DNA of 64,000 bases, taken from NCBI RefSeq assembly GCF_900109525.1, contig NZ_FOAN01000009.1, positions 1-64,000 of the forward strand. The letters run 5' to 3'. The notes under the pieces are model-generated. The model had not been told where the DNA came from, searched no databases, and saw only the letters and a program-made list of their open reading frames with translations. Shown in pieces: positions 7,044 through 16,106 of the stretch; position 1 is the first letter of the stretch; every line of letters begins with the position of its first letter. Both the position numbers and the translations under genes were made by a program. The DNA is from Allobosea lupini (GTDB lineage: Bacteria; Pseudomonadota; Alphaproteobacteria; Rhizobiales; Beijerinckiaceae).

Positions 7044-8498
7044 ATGCTTGCCCAGGCCCTGAAGCTGCCTGATCCTGCCAATGAGGATGCGCCGGGCGCG
7101 GAAGCGGCAGCGCGGGCCGTACGCGAGATCGCGGAACGCTTCGGCAAGCTCAGCGCCGAGATCACCGATATTTCCGGGCGCGTCGGCGACGTCAATGCCG
7201 AGCTCGACCGGCAGACGGATGGGCTGCACCGCGTCGTCACCTCGGTCGAGCAGGTCTCGCGCTCGAACCAGGCGATCCAGCAGGCGGCCGATACCGCCCA
7301 GCAGGCGGCCTCCGTGGTCAAGAGCGGGCTGGAGCGCGTCACCGGCGCGGTCCGCCAGGGTCTGAATGCGGCGCAGAGCGACATCGCCGAATTGTCGGAC
7401 GGTGCGCAATCGATCTCGCAGGCGCTGAACGAAGCCGTCGGGCGCGCACACAAGGCGCGCGAGGCCAGCGAGGCGATCCAGACGATCACGCGCGAGATCC
7501 AGCTGCTCTCGATCAATGCCGGCGTCGAGGCCGCGCGCAGCGGCGCCGCAGGCCGTGGCTTTGCGGTGATCGCCGCGGCGGTGAAGCAGCTCGCCGAGCA
7601 GACGCGCGACGCGACGGCCGCCAGTGCCAAACAGCTCGACGCGCTGGTCTCGACCGTCGACCAGCTGGCGAAGCAGAGCGAGGCGAACGCGCTGGCGGCG
7701 CGGCGCGCCAGCGACGAGAGCCAGGGCATCTCGCAGCAGATCGGCGAGCTCGATCATTTCGGCCGCTCGGTCGTCGGGCTGATTTCGGAAATCGACTCGA
7801 TTTCGGCGCCGGCGCGCGAGAATGCTGCGGCGTTCGCGCAGGTGGGCGACGAGATCAAGGGACTGGTCGCGGGGGTCGATCAGTCCGGCCGCAATCTCGA
7901 GGTCGCGGCCCGGCGCGGAGCGTCGCTGGTCTCGACCAGCGAGGCGGTCCTCGGCGCGATCGCGAATTCGGGCGTGCGCACGCCGCAATCTGACATGATC
8001 GAGATCGCGCTCGAGGCGTCGGCGGCGATCGCCGGCCTGTTCGAGCAGGCGCTGGCGACGGGGCAGGCCAGCCAGGCCGATCTGTTCGACGAAGCCTACA
8101 GGCCGATCCCAGGCAGCGATCCCCAGCAATTCATGACCCGCTTCACCGAGCTGACCGACCGGCTGCTGCCTTCGGTGCAGGAGAAGATGCTGTCCGCGAG
8201 CAAGCGGATCGTCTTCTGCGCGGCGGTCGACCGCAATGGGTACCTGCCGACGCACAACCGCAAATACTCGCAGCCGCAGGGGCCGGACCCGGTCTGGAAC
8301 AACGCCAATTGCCGCAACCGGCGCATCTTCAACGATCGCACCGGCCTTGCCGCGGCACGCAACCAGAAACCGTTCCTGCTGCAGACCTATCGGCGCGACA
8401 TGGGCGGCGGCAATTTCCTTGTGATGGAGGACCTGTCGGCGCCGATCATCGTCAGGGGCCGGCACTGGGGCGGGGTCCGGTTCGGGCTCAGCGTCTGA
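7044..8498 (+). CDS. soluble methyl-accepting chemotaxis protein with C-terminal sensor domain
   Basis: A 484-residue cytoplasmic chemoreceptor with no membrane segment. The N-terminal two-thirds is coiled-coil signalling domain; the hairpin tip reads I-Q-L-L-S-I-N-A-G-V-E-A-A-R-S-G, a variant of the usual [13 protein letters not shown]. The C-terminal 130 residues form a separate domain with N-C-R-N-R-R-I-F-N-D-R-T-G, P-F-L-L-Q-T-Y-R-R-D-M-G-G-G and G-R-H-W-G-G-V-R, which I read as a Cache- or PAS-like sensor. The order signalling-then-sensor is reversed from classical receptors. It is the first gene of the chemotaxis cluster, with GAAGGAAG ahead of the ATG. Confidence 0.88.
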   Translation: MLAQALKLPDPANEDAPGAEAAARAVREIAERFGKLSAEITDISGRVGDVNAELDRQTDGLHRVVTSVEQVSRSNQAIQQAADTAQQAASVVKSGLERVTGAVRQGLNAAQSDIAELSDGAQSISQALNEAVGRAHKAREASEAIQTITREIQLLSINAGVEAARSGAAGRGFAVIAAAVKQLAEQTRDATAASAKQLDALVSTVDQLAKQSEANALAARRASDESQGISQQIGELDHFGRSVVGLISEIDSISAPARENAAAFAQVGDEIKGLVAGVDQSGRNLEVAARRGASLVSTSEAVLGAIANSGVRTPQSDMIEIALEASAAIAGLFEQALATGQASQADLFDEAYRPIPGSDPQQFMTRFTELTDRLLPSVQEKMLSASKRIVFCAAVDRNGYLPTHNRKYSQPQGPDPVWNNANCRNRRIFNDRTGLAAARNQKPFLLQTYRRDMGGGNFLVMEDLSAPIIVRGRHWGGVRFGLSV

Positions 8499-8566
8499 GG
8501 GAGTTGGCGGAGCCTTAACCGCCGCGTGCCAGTGTCCTAGTCGCGTACGGGTTTCGAGTTGCGGAC

Positions 8567-9034
8567 ATGCATATCGCGCCATCCTTCCCCAATCTCTCGG
8601 TGCTGCTGATCGATCCCAGCCCGCACTATCGGCGCATCATACGCACCATGCTCTACCAGGCGCAGCTGCAGCGCGTGTTCGAGGCGGCCGATCTCGCCAC
8701 GGCGGCGACGACCTTCATCCAGAAGCAGCCCAACATCGTGATGCTGGACTGGGACCTGCCCGACGGCGACAGCGTGAAGTGCCTGGCCTCGATCCGCTCT
8801 TTCAAGACGTCGCCCTTCGCCAAGGCGCCGGTGCTGGTGATGATGGAAAAGCCTGACCGGCGCGCCGTGGTGCAGGCCGCCAAGCTCGGAGCGCACGAGA
8901 TCATCGTCAAGCCGATCTCGCCGAACAATCTCTGGCTGCACCTTTCGGGCATCATCAACATACCCCGCAAGTACAAGGAAGCGAACGGCAGCATCTCGCT
9001 GGTGCCGCGCGCGATCAGCAACAGTCTGTTCTGA
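8567..9034 (+). CDS. atypical response-regulator receiver protein
   Basis: A 155-residue single receiver domain without output domain. The phospho-acceptor Asp61 (V-M-L-D-W-D-L-P-D-G) and the lysine of I-I-V-K-P-I-S-P are present. The N-terminal acidic pair is only Asp16 followed by Pro (L-L-I-D-P-S-P), and the Thr/Ser switch position is Met (V-L-V-M-M-E-K). The missing second acid should weaken magnesium binding, so phosphorylation may be altered or absent. It lies between the soluble receptor and the STAS gene, all rightward. Confidence 0.85.
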   Translation: MHIAPSFPNLSVLLIDPSPHYRRIIRTMLYQAQLQRVFEAADLATAATTFIQKQPNIVMLDWDLPDGDSVKCLASIRSFKTSPFAKAPVLVMMEKPDRRAVVQAAKLGAHEIIVKPISPNNLWLHLSGIINIPRKYKEANGSISLVPRAISNSLF

Positions 9035-9150
9035 GGTTGAACGAAGCTGCCGCGGAACGGTCACAATCCTTGCCGCGAGCCGGGGCGGTTAGCGAAATTT
9101 TTACCAATCCCGGAGATGCTTCCCAGTCAATAAACACAGGGCGCGCCGCC

Positions 9151-9432
9151 GTGGTCATCACCGTCTCCCTTCCGCCTTTCCTCGGCCGATCAGAGGCTGC
9201 TGCTTTCCGTAACCAGCTCCTCGTCGCGCTGGAACAGAAGGAGAGCATCGCGGTCGAATGCGCCGAGGCCGGGCCGTTCCCGAGCGTGTGGATCCAGCTC
9301 CTGCACTCGGCTGCAAGCAGCGCCAAGGCGCGCGGCCTCAGCGTCACGCTCAAGGCGGCCTCGGACGAGTGCCGACAGTCTTTTCAAGCGATCGGGTTCG
9401 ACCCGGCGCAAAGCGCTCTCGTTCTGGAGTGA
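9151..9432 (+). CDS. STAS-domain protein of the chemotaxis cluster
   Basis: A small STAS-like protein, about 93 residues: an opening strand V-V-I-T-V-S-L-P-P-F-L-G-R-S-E-A, a helix, then strand-helix units ending Q-A-I-G-F-D-P. The usual phosphorylatable serine segment is replaced by F-P-S-V-W-I-Q-L-L-H, so regulation need not follow the anti-anti-sigma pattern. The GTG at 9151 was chosen because the sequence before it is AT-richer and not domain-like; a TTG at 9037 is the other possible start. It ends seven bases before cheY. Confidence 0.72.
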   Translation: MVITVSLPPFLGRSEAAAFRNQLLVALEQKESIAVECAEAGPFPSVWIQLLHSAASSAKARGLSVTLKAASDECRQSFQAIGFDPAQSALVLE

Positions 9433-9439
9433 TCCTGCG

Positions 9440-9799
9440 ATGAAGATCCTCGCGATCGACGATACCAAGACCCTGCTCAGCCTGCTCAGCATGACGCTGC
9501 GCAATGCCGGCCACGAGGTGGCGGAGGCGGAGAACGGCGAAGAGGGCCTGGCCCGCTTCGACCAGTTCAGGCCTGACCTCGTCATCACCGATCTCAACAT
9601 GCCGGTGATGGACGGCATCGAGTTCACGCGCGCCTGCCGCGCGCGCCCGGCCGGCCAGAACACCCCGATCATCGTGCTGACCACCGAGAACGGCGCCGAG
9701 ATCAAGGCGGAAGGCCGCCGGGCCGGCGCCAGCGCCTGGATGGTCAAGCCGTTCGAGCCAAACACCCTGCTCGGCCTCGTCGCGCGCTACCAGAACTGA
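9440..9799 (+). CDS. cheY: chemotaxis response regulator CheY
   Basis: A 119-residue single-domain response regulator. Asp7 and Asp8 bind magnesium, Asp51 (V-I-T-D-L-N-M-P-V-M-D-G) is the phosphorylation site, a Thr pair (V-L-T-T-E-N) is the switch and Lys lies in W-M-V-K-P-F-E-P. All catalytic positions are intact. Located just ahead of cheA, eight bases between stop and start, it is a likely direct phosphoryl acceptor from CheA, either as motor-binding signal or phosphate sink. Confidence 0.93.
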   Translation: MKILAIDDTKTLLSLLSMTLRNAGHEVAEAENGEEGLARFDQFRPDLVITDLNMPVMDGIEFTRACRARPAGQNTPIIVLTTENGAEIKAEGRRAGASAWMVKPFEPNTLLGLVARYQN

Positions 9800-9807
9800 G
9801 GCGGCCT

Positions 9808-12120
9808 ATGGATCCCCTGGCGGAACTCAAGCAGACCTTCTTCCAGGAGTGCGAGGAGCTCCTCGGCGCGCTGGAGCAGAAACTCCAGGCGCTCGACGAG
9901 GGCTCGACCGATTCCGAGGACGTCAATGCGGCCTTCCGCGCCATCCACTCGATCAAGGGTGGTGCCGGCGCCTTCGGCTGCACCGAGCTCGTCGGCTTCG
10001 CCCATGTCTTCGAGGCGGCGCTCGATCATCTCCGCTCGGGCCGCGTCGCGCTGGCGGATGCGCCCTTCACCCTCTTCCTGCGCTGCTCGGATGCTGTCGC
10101 GGATCTGGTCGCCGCTGCGCGCAACGACGAGGTTGCGCCGGTTCGCCCCGATCTTCTCGCTGCGCTCGAACAGGTCGGACAGGCCAAGGCGGCAGTGCCC
10201 GCTGCTCCCGCCGCGCCTCCGGCTGCTCCCGCGGCCCCGGCCTCCGATGGACCGCCGGGGATCGCGGCGCTCGGCAACCTGCTCGCCATGGTCGACGCCA
10301 AGATGGGCGCGCCCGCTGCCGCAGCGCCAGCCGCGGCCAATGACGGCTGGGACGATGACGAGCCCGTCGCCGCTGCGCCGGTTCGCAGGCCCGGCCACGA
10401 CGTTCGCATCAAGATCACGCCTGAAGCCGACCTGTTCCGCCGGGTGATCGAACCGCGGGTCGCGATCGGCATCCTGCCGGCCGACGAGATCGTCTCGGTC
10501 GCCTGCGACCTCAGCCATGTGCCGCCGCTCGAGACGCTCGACGTCACCGACTGCCATATGCGCTTCACGGTGATGATGCGCACCGAGCTCAGCGCCGACG
10601 AGATCGTCTCCAAGTTCGACTTTACCCTCGCCAACGAGGAGTTCGAGGTCGAGGTCCTGGCGGAAGCCGAAGCCGGGCCGGAGCTTGTTGCCGAGGCGGC
10701 ACCCGCCGCGTCGGAGGTGCCGCAAAACGTCGCCGCCGACCTGTCGGCCATCCTTGCCCGGCTCGGGCCGGCAGCCGACGCCGCGCCGCAGCCCGATATC
10801 CAGCCCGCCGCTGCGCCCGCGGCGGCTCCGGTCGCTGCTGCACCTGCAATCGCAACCGCTCCGGCGGCAGCACGTGCGGCTGCGCGGCCCGTCTCCAACG
10901 AGGCCGCTGCGCGCCAGCGCCAGGCGGTCAGCGTGCGCGTCGATCTCGATCGCATCGACCGGCTGATGAACCTCGTCGGCGAGATCGTCATCACCCAGTC
11001 CATGCTGGTCGAATGCGTGCGCTCGCTGCCCTATGACGTCTATGCCAAGACCGCCGAAGGCATCCTGACGCTCTCGCGCCAGACACGCGAACTGCAGGAC
11101 CATGTCATGGCGGTGCGCGCCCAGCCGGTGAAGGCGGTGTTCCAGCGCATGCCGCGCCTGGTGCGGGAGCTCGCCCAGACGCTCGGCAAGGAAGTGAAGC
11201 TCGTCCTCGAAGGCGAGAACACCGAGGTCGACAAGACGATCATCGAGGAACTGGCCGATCCGCTCACCCACATGATCCGCAACTCGATGGATCACGGCGT
11301 CGAGACGCCGGAGGAGCGCATCGCCGCCGGCAAGAACCCGGAAGGCACGATCAAGCTGATCGCCGAGCACCGCGCCGGCCGCATCGTCATCTCGGTCACC
11401 GATGACGGGCGTGGCATCGGTCGCGACCGGCTGCTGGCCAAGGCGAAGTCGCGCGGCCTCGTCGGCGCCGACGAGAAGCTCGCGCCGGAAGAGATCGACC
11501 AGCTGATCTTCGCCGCCGGCCTGTCGACGGCGGACGCCGTCAGCGACATCTCCGGCCGCGGCGTCGGCATGGACGTGGTGCGCCGCAATGTCGAATCGCT
11601 CGGTGGGCGCATCAGCGTCGATTCCGAGCCCGGCCGCGGCTGCAAGTTCACGCTCGCTTTGCCGCTGACGCTCGCCGTGCTCGAAGGCATGGTGATCCGC
11701 TGCGGCGACGACCGCTACGTTATCCCGATCGCCAGCGTGATCGAGACGCAGCACCTCGCCAACACGCCGATCGAGCACCTGACCTTCGGCCAGGAAGTGC
11801 TGCGCTGGCGCGGCGAGATCACGCCGCTCCACCGGCTCGGGGCCGTGATGGGCTCGGCGGGCACGCGCGACGAGAACATCATCATCATCGCGGAGACCGA
11901 GCGCGGCGGCAATGTCGGCATCGCCGTCGACGAGATCGTCGGGCAGCAGCAGGTCGTGGTGAAGAGTCTGGAGTCGAATTACGGCACGGTCAACGGCGCA
12001 TCCGCCGCGACCATTCTGGGCGATGGCCTCGTCGCGCTCATTCTCGATGTCGACTCGATGTTGCGCCTGGCCGCATCGGGTGTCCGCCAACCCGTTCCCG
12101 AACTCAAACTGGCTGGATGA
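9808..12120 (+). CDS. cheA: chemotaxis histidine kinase CheA
   Basis: A 770-residue CheA. Order: HPt domain at 1-105 with phospho-His47 in A-I-H-S-I-K-G-G-A-G; an Ala/Pro-rich linker; a second folded domain around 190-285 in the place of the response-regulator binding domain; another Ala/Pro linker; dimerisation helix pair near 375-435 (R-V-D-L-D-R-I-D-R-L-M-N-L-V-G-E); ATPase with N-S-M-D-H-G-V-E, D-D-G-R-G-I-G and G-R-G-V-G-M-D-V; and a CheW-like regulatory domain to the end. It phosphorylates CheY and CheB at receptor arrays. Followed three bases later by cheW. Confidence 0.96.
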   Translation: MDPLAELKQTFFQECEELLGALEQKLQALDEGSTDSEDVNAAFRAIHSIKGGAGAFGCTELVGFAHVFEAALDHLRSGRVALADAPFTLFLRCSDAVADLVAAARNDEVAPVRPDLLAALEQVGQAKAAVPAAPAAPPAAPAAPASDGPPGIAALGNLLAMVDAKMGAPAAAAPAAANDGWDDDEPVAAAPVRRPGHDVRIKITPEADLFRRVIEPRVAIGILPADEIVSVACDLSHVPPLETLDVTDCHMRFTVMMRTELSADEIVSKFDFTLANEEFEVEVLAEAEAGPELVAEAAPAASEVPQNVAADLSAILARLGPAADAAPQPDIQPAAAPAAAPVAAAPAIATAPAAARAAARPVSNEAAARQRQAVSVRVDLDRIDRLMNLVGEIVITQSMLVECVRSLPYDVYAKTAEGILTLSRQTRELQDHVMAVRAQPVKAVFQRMPRLVRELAQTLGKEVKLVLEGENTEVDKTIIEELADPLTHMIRNSMDHGVETPEERIAAGKNPEGTIKLIAEHRAGRIVISVTDDGRGIGRDRLLAKAKSRGLVGADEKLAPEEIDQLIFAAGLSTADAVSDISGRGVGMDVVRRNVESLGGRISVDSEPGRGCKFTLALPLTLAVLEGMVIRCGDDRYVIPIASVIETQHLANTPIEHLTFGQEVLRWRGEITPLHRLGAVMGSAGTRDENIIIIAETERGGNVGIAVDEIVGQQQVVVKSLESNYGTVNGASAATILGDGLVALILDVDSMLRLAASGVRQPVPELKLAG

Positions 12121-12123
12121 ACC

Positions 12124-12627
12124 ATGTCCCTGCAGCTCAGCGAAAAGCACTTCACCTCGGCGCAGCCTGAGTCGGCCGCGCGCCGGATCGTCACCTTCCG
12201 GGTCGGCGACCGCACCTTCGGCATCGATGTCGGCATGGTCCGCGAGATCAAGGGCTGGCAGGCGACGACGCCGCTGCCGCATGCGGCCCCGCATGTGCGC
12301 GGTGTCCTCAACCTGCGCGGCGTGATCCTCGCGGTCTACGATCTGCGCACCGCGATCGGCCTCGGCTCCACCGAAGCCACTGCGACCCATGTGATCGTCG
12401 TCGTCGATGTCGAGGACAAGACCGCCGGCCTGCTGGTCGACTCGGTCTCGGACATCGTCGACGTGCCGGTCAGCGCGGTCCGTCCGGCGCCGGATCTGGA
12501 GCGCGACGAGCACGGGCTGATCGAAGGCCTCGTGCTGCTCGACACCGAGATCGTCGCCCTGCTCGACCTCGCCGCGGTGATCCGCGACGGCGGCGACAAT
12601 CAGGACAAGCAACTGCGCGTCGCCTGA
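12124..12627 (+). CDS. cheW: chemotaxis coupling protein CheW
   Basis: A 167-residue CheW adaptor that joins receptors to CheA. The domain begins at about residue 20 with I-V-T-F-R-V-G-D-R-T-F-G-I-D and has the conserved V-R-G-V-L-N-L-R-G-V-I-L-A-V-Y-D-L-R block, the V-V-D-V-E-D-K-T-A-G-L-L-V-D-S-V-S strand and a closing L-L-D-T-E-I-V-A-L-L-D-L. Three bases separate it from cheA, showing co-translation in the operon. Confidence 0.96.
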   Translation: MSLQLSEKHFTSAQPESAARRIVTFRVGDRTFGIDVGMVREIKGWQATTPLPHAAPHVRGVLNLRGVILAVYDLRTAIGLGSTEATATHVIVVVDVEDKTAGLLVDSVSDIVDVPVSAVRPAPDLERDEHGLIEGLVLLDTEIVALLDLAAVIRDGGDNQDKQLRVA

Positions 12628-12705
12628 GCCGCAGATGGCTCCCGGCAGCGCCCAGCCGGACTGCCGACTGATGGCCAGGACCGCCTGAGAGACAAGAAAG
12701 AACCG

Positions 12706-14628
12706 ATGGCTCAGCTGGGCGCCTTCTCGAAACTCTCGGTCAAGCTGCCGGCGCTGTTCGCCGGTGGCGCCGCCGTTTCGGGCGGGCTCGTCGCATTCGC
12801 GGTTCAGCAGAGTGCGGCTGCCCGGCTTGGCGCCCTCGGCCTGTCCAGCCAGCAGGTCGAGGCGGCCTTGTCGGGTTTCGCAAGCACGGCCTTGCCGTTC
12901 GGCGTCGCCGGTGTCGCCCTTGCCGCCGGTCTCGGCTGGCTCGCTGCTCGTTCGCTGGCGCGGCCGATGATGGCGATGCGCGAAGGCATGGAGAGGCTCT
13001 CGGAAGGCACGCCAGACGCCGCGCCGGAGCTCGCCCGCCGCGACGAGATCGGCCAGCTCTCGCGGGCTCTGCGCCAAGTCCAGGAAAGCTCGGTCGAGGC
13101 CGGGCGGATCCGGGCGGCGCTCGACGGCTGCCGCACCGCGATCATGGTCTGCGATGCGAACGGGCGGATCGTCTACGTCAACAAGTCGCTGCTGAAGTTC
13201 TTCAGCGAGGCGCAGGAGGATTTCCGCGCCGCCTTCCCGGGCGTTTCGGCCAAGGACATGCTCGGCAAGGTGCTGGAGCTGTTCGCCGGCCCGCACGGCG
13301 TTCCCGAAGCGCGCGCCATGCGCGTCGCGCTGGGCCGGCGCATGGTCGGGCTGACGCTGACCGTTACGACGCAGCCCGATGGCCAGAGGCTGGGTTCGAC
13401 GATCGAGTGGCGCGAGCTGACCGAGGAGTTGCGGGCCGCCGACGAGGTCGCGGCTGTCGTCGCCGCCGCGGCGGAGGGCGATTTCTCCCGGCGCGTTCCG
13501 CTCGCCGGCAAGCCCGAGGCGCTGCAGCGCATCGCCGCGGGCGTCAACGAGATCAACGCGATCGTCGAGGCCGCTACCGACGAGTTCGCCGCCGTGCTGG
13601 CCGGCCTCAGCGAAGGGGACCTGACGGGCCGCATCGACGGCGCCTATGACGGGCGGCTCGGCGAGCTGAAAGCCGGGCTCAACCAGACCTTGGCGCGGCT
13701 GACGCAGACCGTCTCCGGTATCCAGCTGGCGGCGGCCCATGTCGCGGCGACAGCGGTCGAGATCAAGGCGGGGGCGGTCGATCTGGCAGGGCGGACCGAA
13801 CAGTCGGCAGCCGGGCTGGAAGAGACGGCCGAGACCACCGGCCAGCTCGCGGCCTCGATCACGCAGAGCGCCGGGCGTTCGCGCGCCGCGACCGAGCTCG
13901 CCGGCGAGGCGATGGCGGTGGCCGGCAGCGGCCAGCAGGTCGTCGCCGAGACGATCGCGGCGATCGGGCAGATGGAGCAATCCTCGGCGCGGATTGCCGA
14001 GATCGTCACCGTGATCGACGGCATCGCCTTCCAGACCAACCTTCTGGCGCTGAACGCCGCCGTCGAGGCTGCCCGCGCCGGTGAGGCCGGGAAGGGCTTC
14101 GCGGTCGTCGCATCCGAAGTGCGTACTTTGGCGCAGCGCTCGGCCACGGCTGCCAAGGACATCAAGGGCGTGATCGCCAACTCCAATGCGCAGGTCGCCG
14201 AAGGCGTGCGCCTGGTGCGCCGGACCGGCGAGACGCTCGGCAAGATCGTCGCGGCGGTCGAGCAGGTTTCGGCGACGGTGTCGGAGATCTCGCAGGCGAG
14301 CGCCGGCCAGGCCGGCGACATCGCCGCGATGAGCCGCTCCGTCGCGGCGATGGACGAGGCGACCCAGCAGAACGCCGCGCTGGCCGAGCAGAGCGCCGGC
14401 GCGGCGGCGAGCCTCGCCGAGCAGACACAGGCGCTGCGCGAGCTCGCCGACGTCTTCCGCTTCGAGCGGCCGCTGGCTCATGCCCGGTCGCTGCCGGCCC
14501 CAGCCGCGAGCGAGCTGCGCCGTGGGCCGACCCGCAAGGACCATCATCATTCCACCGAAGCCCGCCCTGCCACTCCGCGCCGCCGCGTCGCCGGTGGCGG
14601 CCGGATGGACGAGTGGGTCGAATCCTAA
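12706..14628 (+). CDS. membrane chemoreceptor with HAMP and PAS domains
   Basis: A 640-residue methyl-accepting chemotaxis protein. Two membrane helices (about 15-33 and 62-82) enclose only some 28 periplasmic residues, too few for a ligand domain, so sensing is probably internal. A HAMP segment follows, then a PAS domain at about 130-235 ([15 protein letters not shown]), a second HAMP-like region and the signalling domain with the canonical tip [19 protein letters not shown]. The C-terminus ends D-E-W-V-E-S, near the place of a CheR-docking tail but without the final Phe. It lies between cheW and cheR. Confidence 0.93.
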   Translation: MAQLGAFSKLSVKLPALFAGGAAVSGGLVAFAVQQSAAARLGALGLSSQQVEAALSGFASTALPFGVAGVALAAGLGWLAARSLARPMMAMREGMERLSEGTPDAAPELARRDEIGQLSRALRQVQESSVEAGRIRAALDGCRTAIMVCDANGRIVYVNKSLLKFFSEAQEDFRAAFPGVSAKDMLGKVLELFAGPHGVPEARAMRVALGRRMVGLTLTVTTQPDGQRLGSTIEWRELTEELRAADEVAAVVAAAAEGDFSRRVPLAGKPEALQRIAAGVNEINAIVEAATDEFAAVLAGLSEGDLTGRIDGAYDGRLGELKAGLNQTLARLTQTVSGIQLAAAHVAATAVEIKAGAVDLAGRTEQSAAGLEETAETTGQLAASITQSAGRSRAATELAGEAMAVAGSGQQVVAETIAAIGQMEQSSARIAEIVTVIDGIAFQTNLLALNAAVEAARAGEAGKGFAVVASEVRTLAQRSATAAKDIKGVIANSNAQVAEGVRLVRRTGETLGKIVAAVEQVSATVSEISQASAGQAGDIAAMSRSVAAMDEATQQNAALAEQSAGAAASLAEQTQALRELADVFRFERPLAHARSLPAPAASELRRGPTRKDHHHSTEARPATPRRRVAGGGRMDEWVES

Positions 14629-14650
14629 GTCGCGTCACCAAGGTCAGAGC

Positions 14651-15502
14651 ATGCTTGCCCCGCAATCCGTCCAGTCGGATACCGCGCTCAGCCGCGACGA
14701 CATGGCCCTCGTGGCCAAGCTGGTCTACGAGCACGCCGGCATCGTCATCCGCGAGCACAAGGAGGCGATGGCGCGCGGCCGGCTGGCGCGGCGCGTCAAG
14801 GTGCTCGGCCTCAACTCGATCGCCGAGTACTGCGCCTATCTGCGCACGGCGGCGGCGAGCGACGAGATCCCCGAGTTGATCAACGCGGTCACCACCAACC
14901 ACACCGCTTTCTTTCGCGAGCGTCACCATTTCGACCATCTGCGCAAGGACGTGCTGCCGCGCCTGATCCAGGAGCGGGCAGGGCGGCGCGGGCGCATCCG
15001 GATCTGGTCGGCGGCCTGCTCCTCGGGCGAGGAGCCCTACAGCGCCGCCGCGATCTCGCGCGACGTGATCGGCCATCGCAGCGACCTCGACTTCAAGATC
15101 CTGGCGACCGACATCGACACCGACATCCTCGACCGGGCCGCGGCAGGGCAATACCCGGCCGAGCAGTTCGACCGGCTGCCGGCGGACCTGCGCCCGCTGC
15201 TCAGACTGGAAGGCCAGAATTCCCGCGGCGAAGCCCGCATCGCCGAGGACCTGAAGCGGCTGATCGCCTTCAAGCGGCTCAACCTGATCGAGCGCTGGCC
15301 GATGAAGGGGCCGTTCGACGTGATCTTCTGCCGCAATGTCTTCATCTACTTCGATACGCCGACCAAGGCGGCAATCCTCGACCGTTATGTCGCCCTGCTG
15401 CAGCCGGGCGGCTTCCTCTATCTCGGCCATTCCGAATCCCTGCCGCAGCCGCATCCCCAGCTCAGGCTGATCGGCCGCACCATCTACGAGCGCACGCCAT
15501 GA
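14651..15502 (+). CDS. cheR: chemoreceptor glutamate methyltransferase CheR
   Basis: A 283-residue SAM-dependent methyltransferase that methylates receptor glutamates. An N-terminal helical domain precedes the motif T-T-N-H-T-A-F-F-R-E-R-H-H-F; the SAM site reads I-W-S-A-A-C-S-S-G-E-E-P-Y-S, followed by I-L-A-T-D-I-D-T and F-D-V-I-F-C-R-N-V-F-I-Y-F. The ATG at 14651 was chosen since the longer open frame overlaps the receptor gene and is not CheR-like. cheD begins ten bases after its stop. Confidence 0.95.
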   Translation: MLAPQSVQSDTALSRDDMALVAKLVYEHAGIVIREHKEAMARGRLARRVKVLGLNSIAEYCAYLRTAAASDEIPELINAVTTNHTAFFRERHHFDHLRKDVLPRLIQERAGRRGRIRIWSAACSSGEEPYSAAAISRDVIGHRSDLDFKILATDIDTDILDRAAAGQYPAEQFDRLPADLRPLLRLEGQNSRGEARIAEDLKRLIAFKRLNLIERWPMKGPFDVIFCRNVFIYFDTPTKAAILDRYVALLQPGGFLYLGHSESLPQPHPQLRLIGRTIYERTP

Positions 15503-15512
15503 GACTCGTCCA

Positions 15513-16106
15513 ATGAGCCTTGCCCGATCCTCACGGCGCTATTTCGACCCGCGCTTCGAAGCGACCATCATCACGGTCGCGCCGGGCGAGCACGAGATCA
15601 CCTCGGCCAAGGACGAAATCGTCGCCACCGTGCTCGGCTCCTGCGTCTCGGTCTGCATGCGCGACGCGCAGATCGGCGTCGGCGGGCTCAACCATTTCCT
15701 GCTGCCGAAGAACAATGGCGGCACCGACGCCAGCGCCGGCGAGCGCTATGGCGACACGGCCATGGAAGTGCTGATCAACGGGCTGCTCAAGCGCGGCGCC
15801 AGGCGCGGCCAGCTCGAGGCCAAGGTCTTCGGCGGTGCGCGCGTGCTCTCCGGCGCCACCATGCTGGCGATCGGCGAGGGCAACATCATCTTCGTCAACG
15901 AGTTCCTCGCCCGCGAAGGCATTCCGGTGGTATCCAGGGATGTCGGCGGCACCCGTTCGCGCCGCATCCACTACCAGCCCGCCACCGGGCGCGCCTGGGT
16001 CCAGCACGTCCAGCAGGCCGCGCGCGATCCCGAGCGCGAACAGGAAATGGCTTATCTCAACCGCCTCAAGACCCAGCCGGTGGCTGGTGAAGTGGAGATC
16101 TGGTGA
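15513..16106 (+). CDS. cheD: chemoreceptor glutamine deamidase CheD
   Basis: A 197-residue CheD that deamidates receptor glutamines. The catalytic Cys44 lies in L-G-S-C-V-S-V-C-M and His61 in G-G-L-N-H-F-L-L-P, both with correct spacing, and the Thr-containing end of the active site is within G-G-T-R-S-R-R-I-H. Its stop overlaps the start of cheB (ATGA), so the two are translationally coupled. Confidence 0.95.
   Translation: MSLARSSRRYFDPRFEATIITVAPGEHEITSAKDEIVATVLGSCVSVCMRDAQIGVGGLNHFLLPKNNGGTDASAGERYGDTAMEVLINGLLKRGARRGQLEAKVFGGARVLSGATMLAIGEGNIIFVNEFLAREGIPVVSRDVGGTRSRRIHYQPATGRAWVQHVQQAARDPEREQEMAYLNRLKTQPVAGEVEIW

Noticed and set aside
9037-9150. TTG start for the STAS gene
   Set aside because: The extra 38 codons are AT-richer and not domain-like; the GTG at 9151 begins at the first STAS strand. 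It is not excluded.
9787-14550. A 1587-codon open frame on the minus strand
   Set aside because: It runs antisense to cheY, cheA, cheW and the membrane receptor gene. Its translation is Arg/Gly/Asp-rich with no domain, as expected from GC-rich codon bias on the opposite strand.
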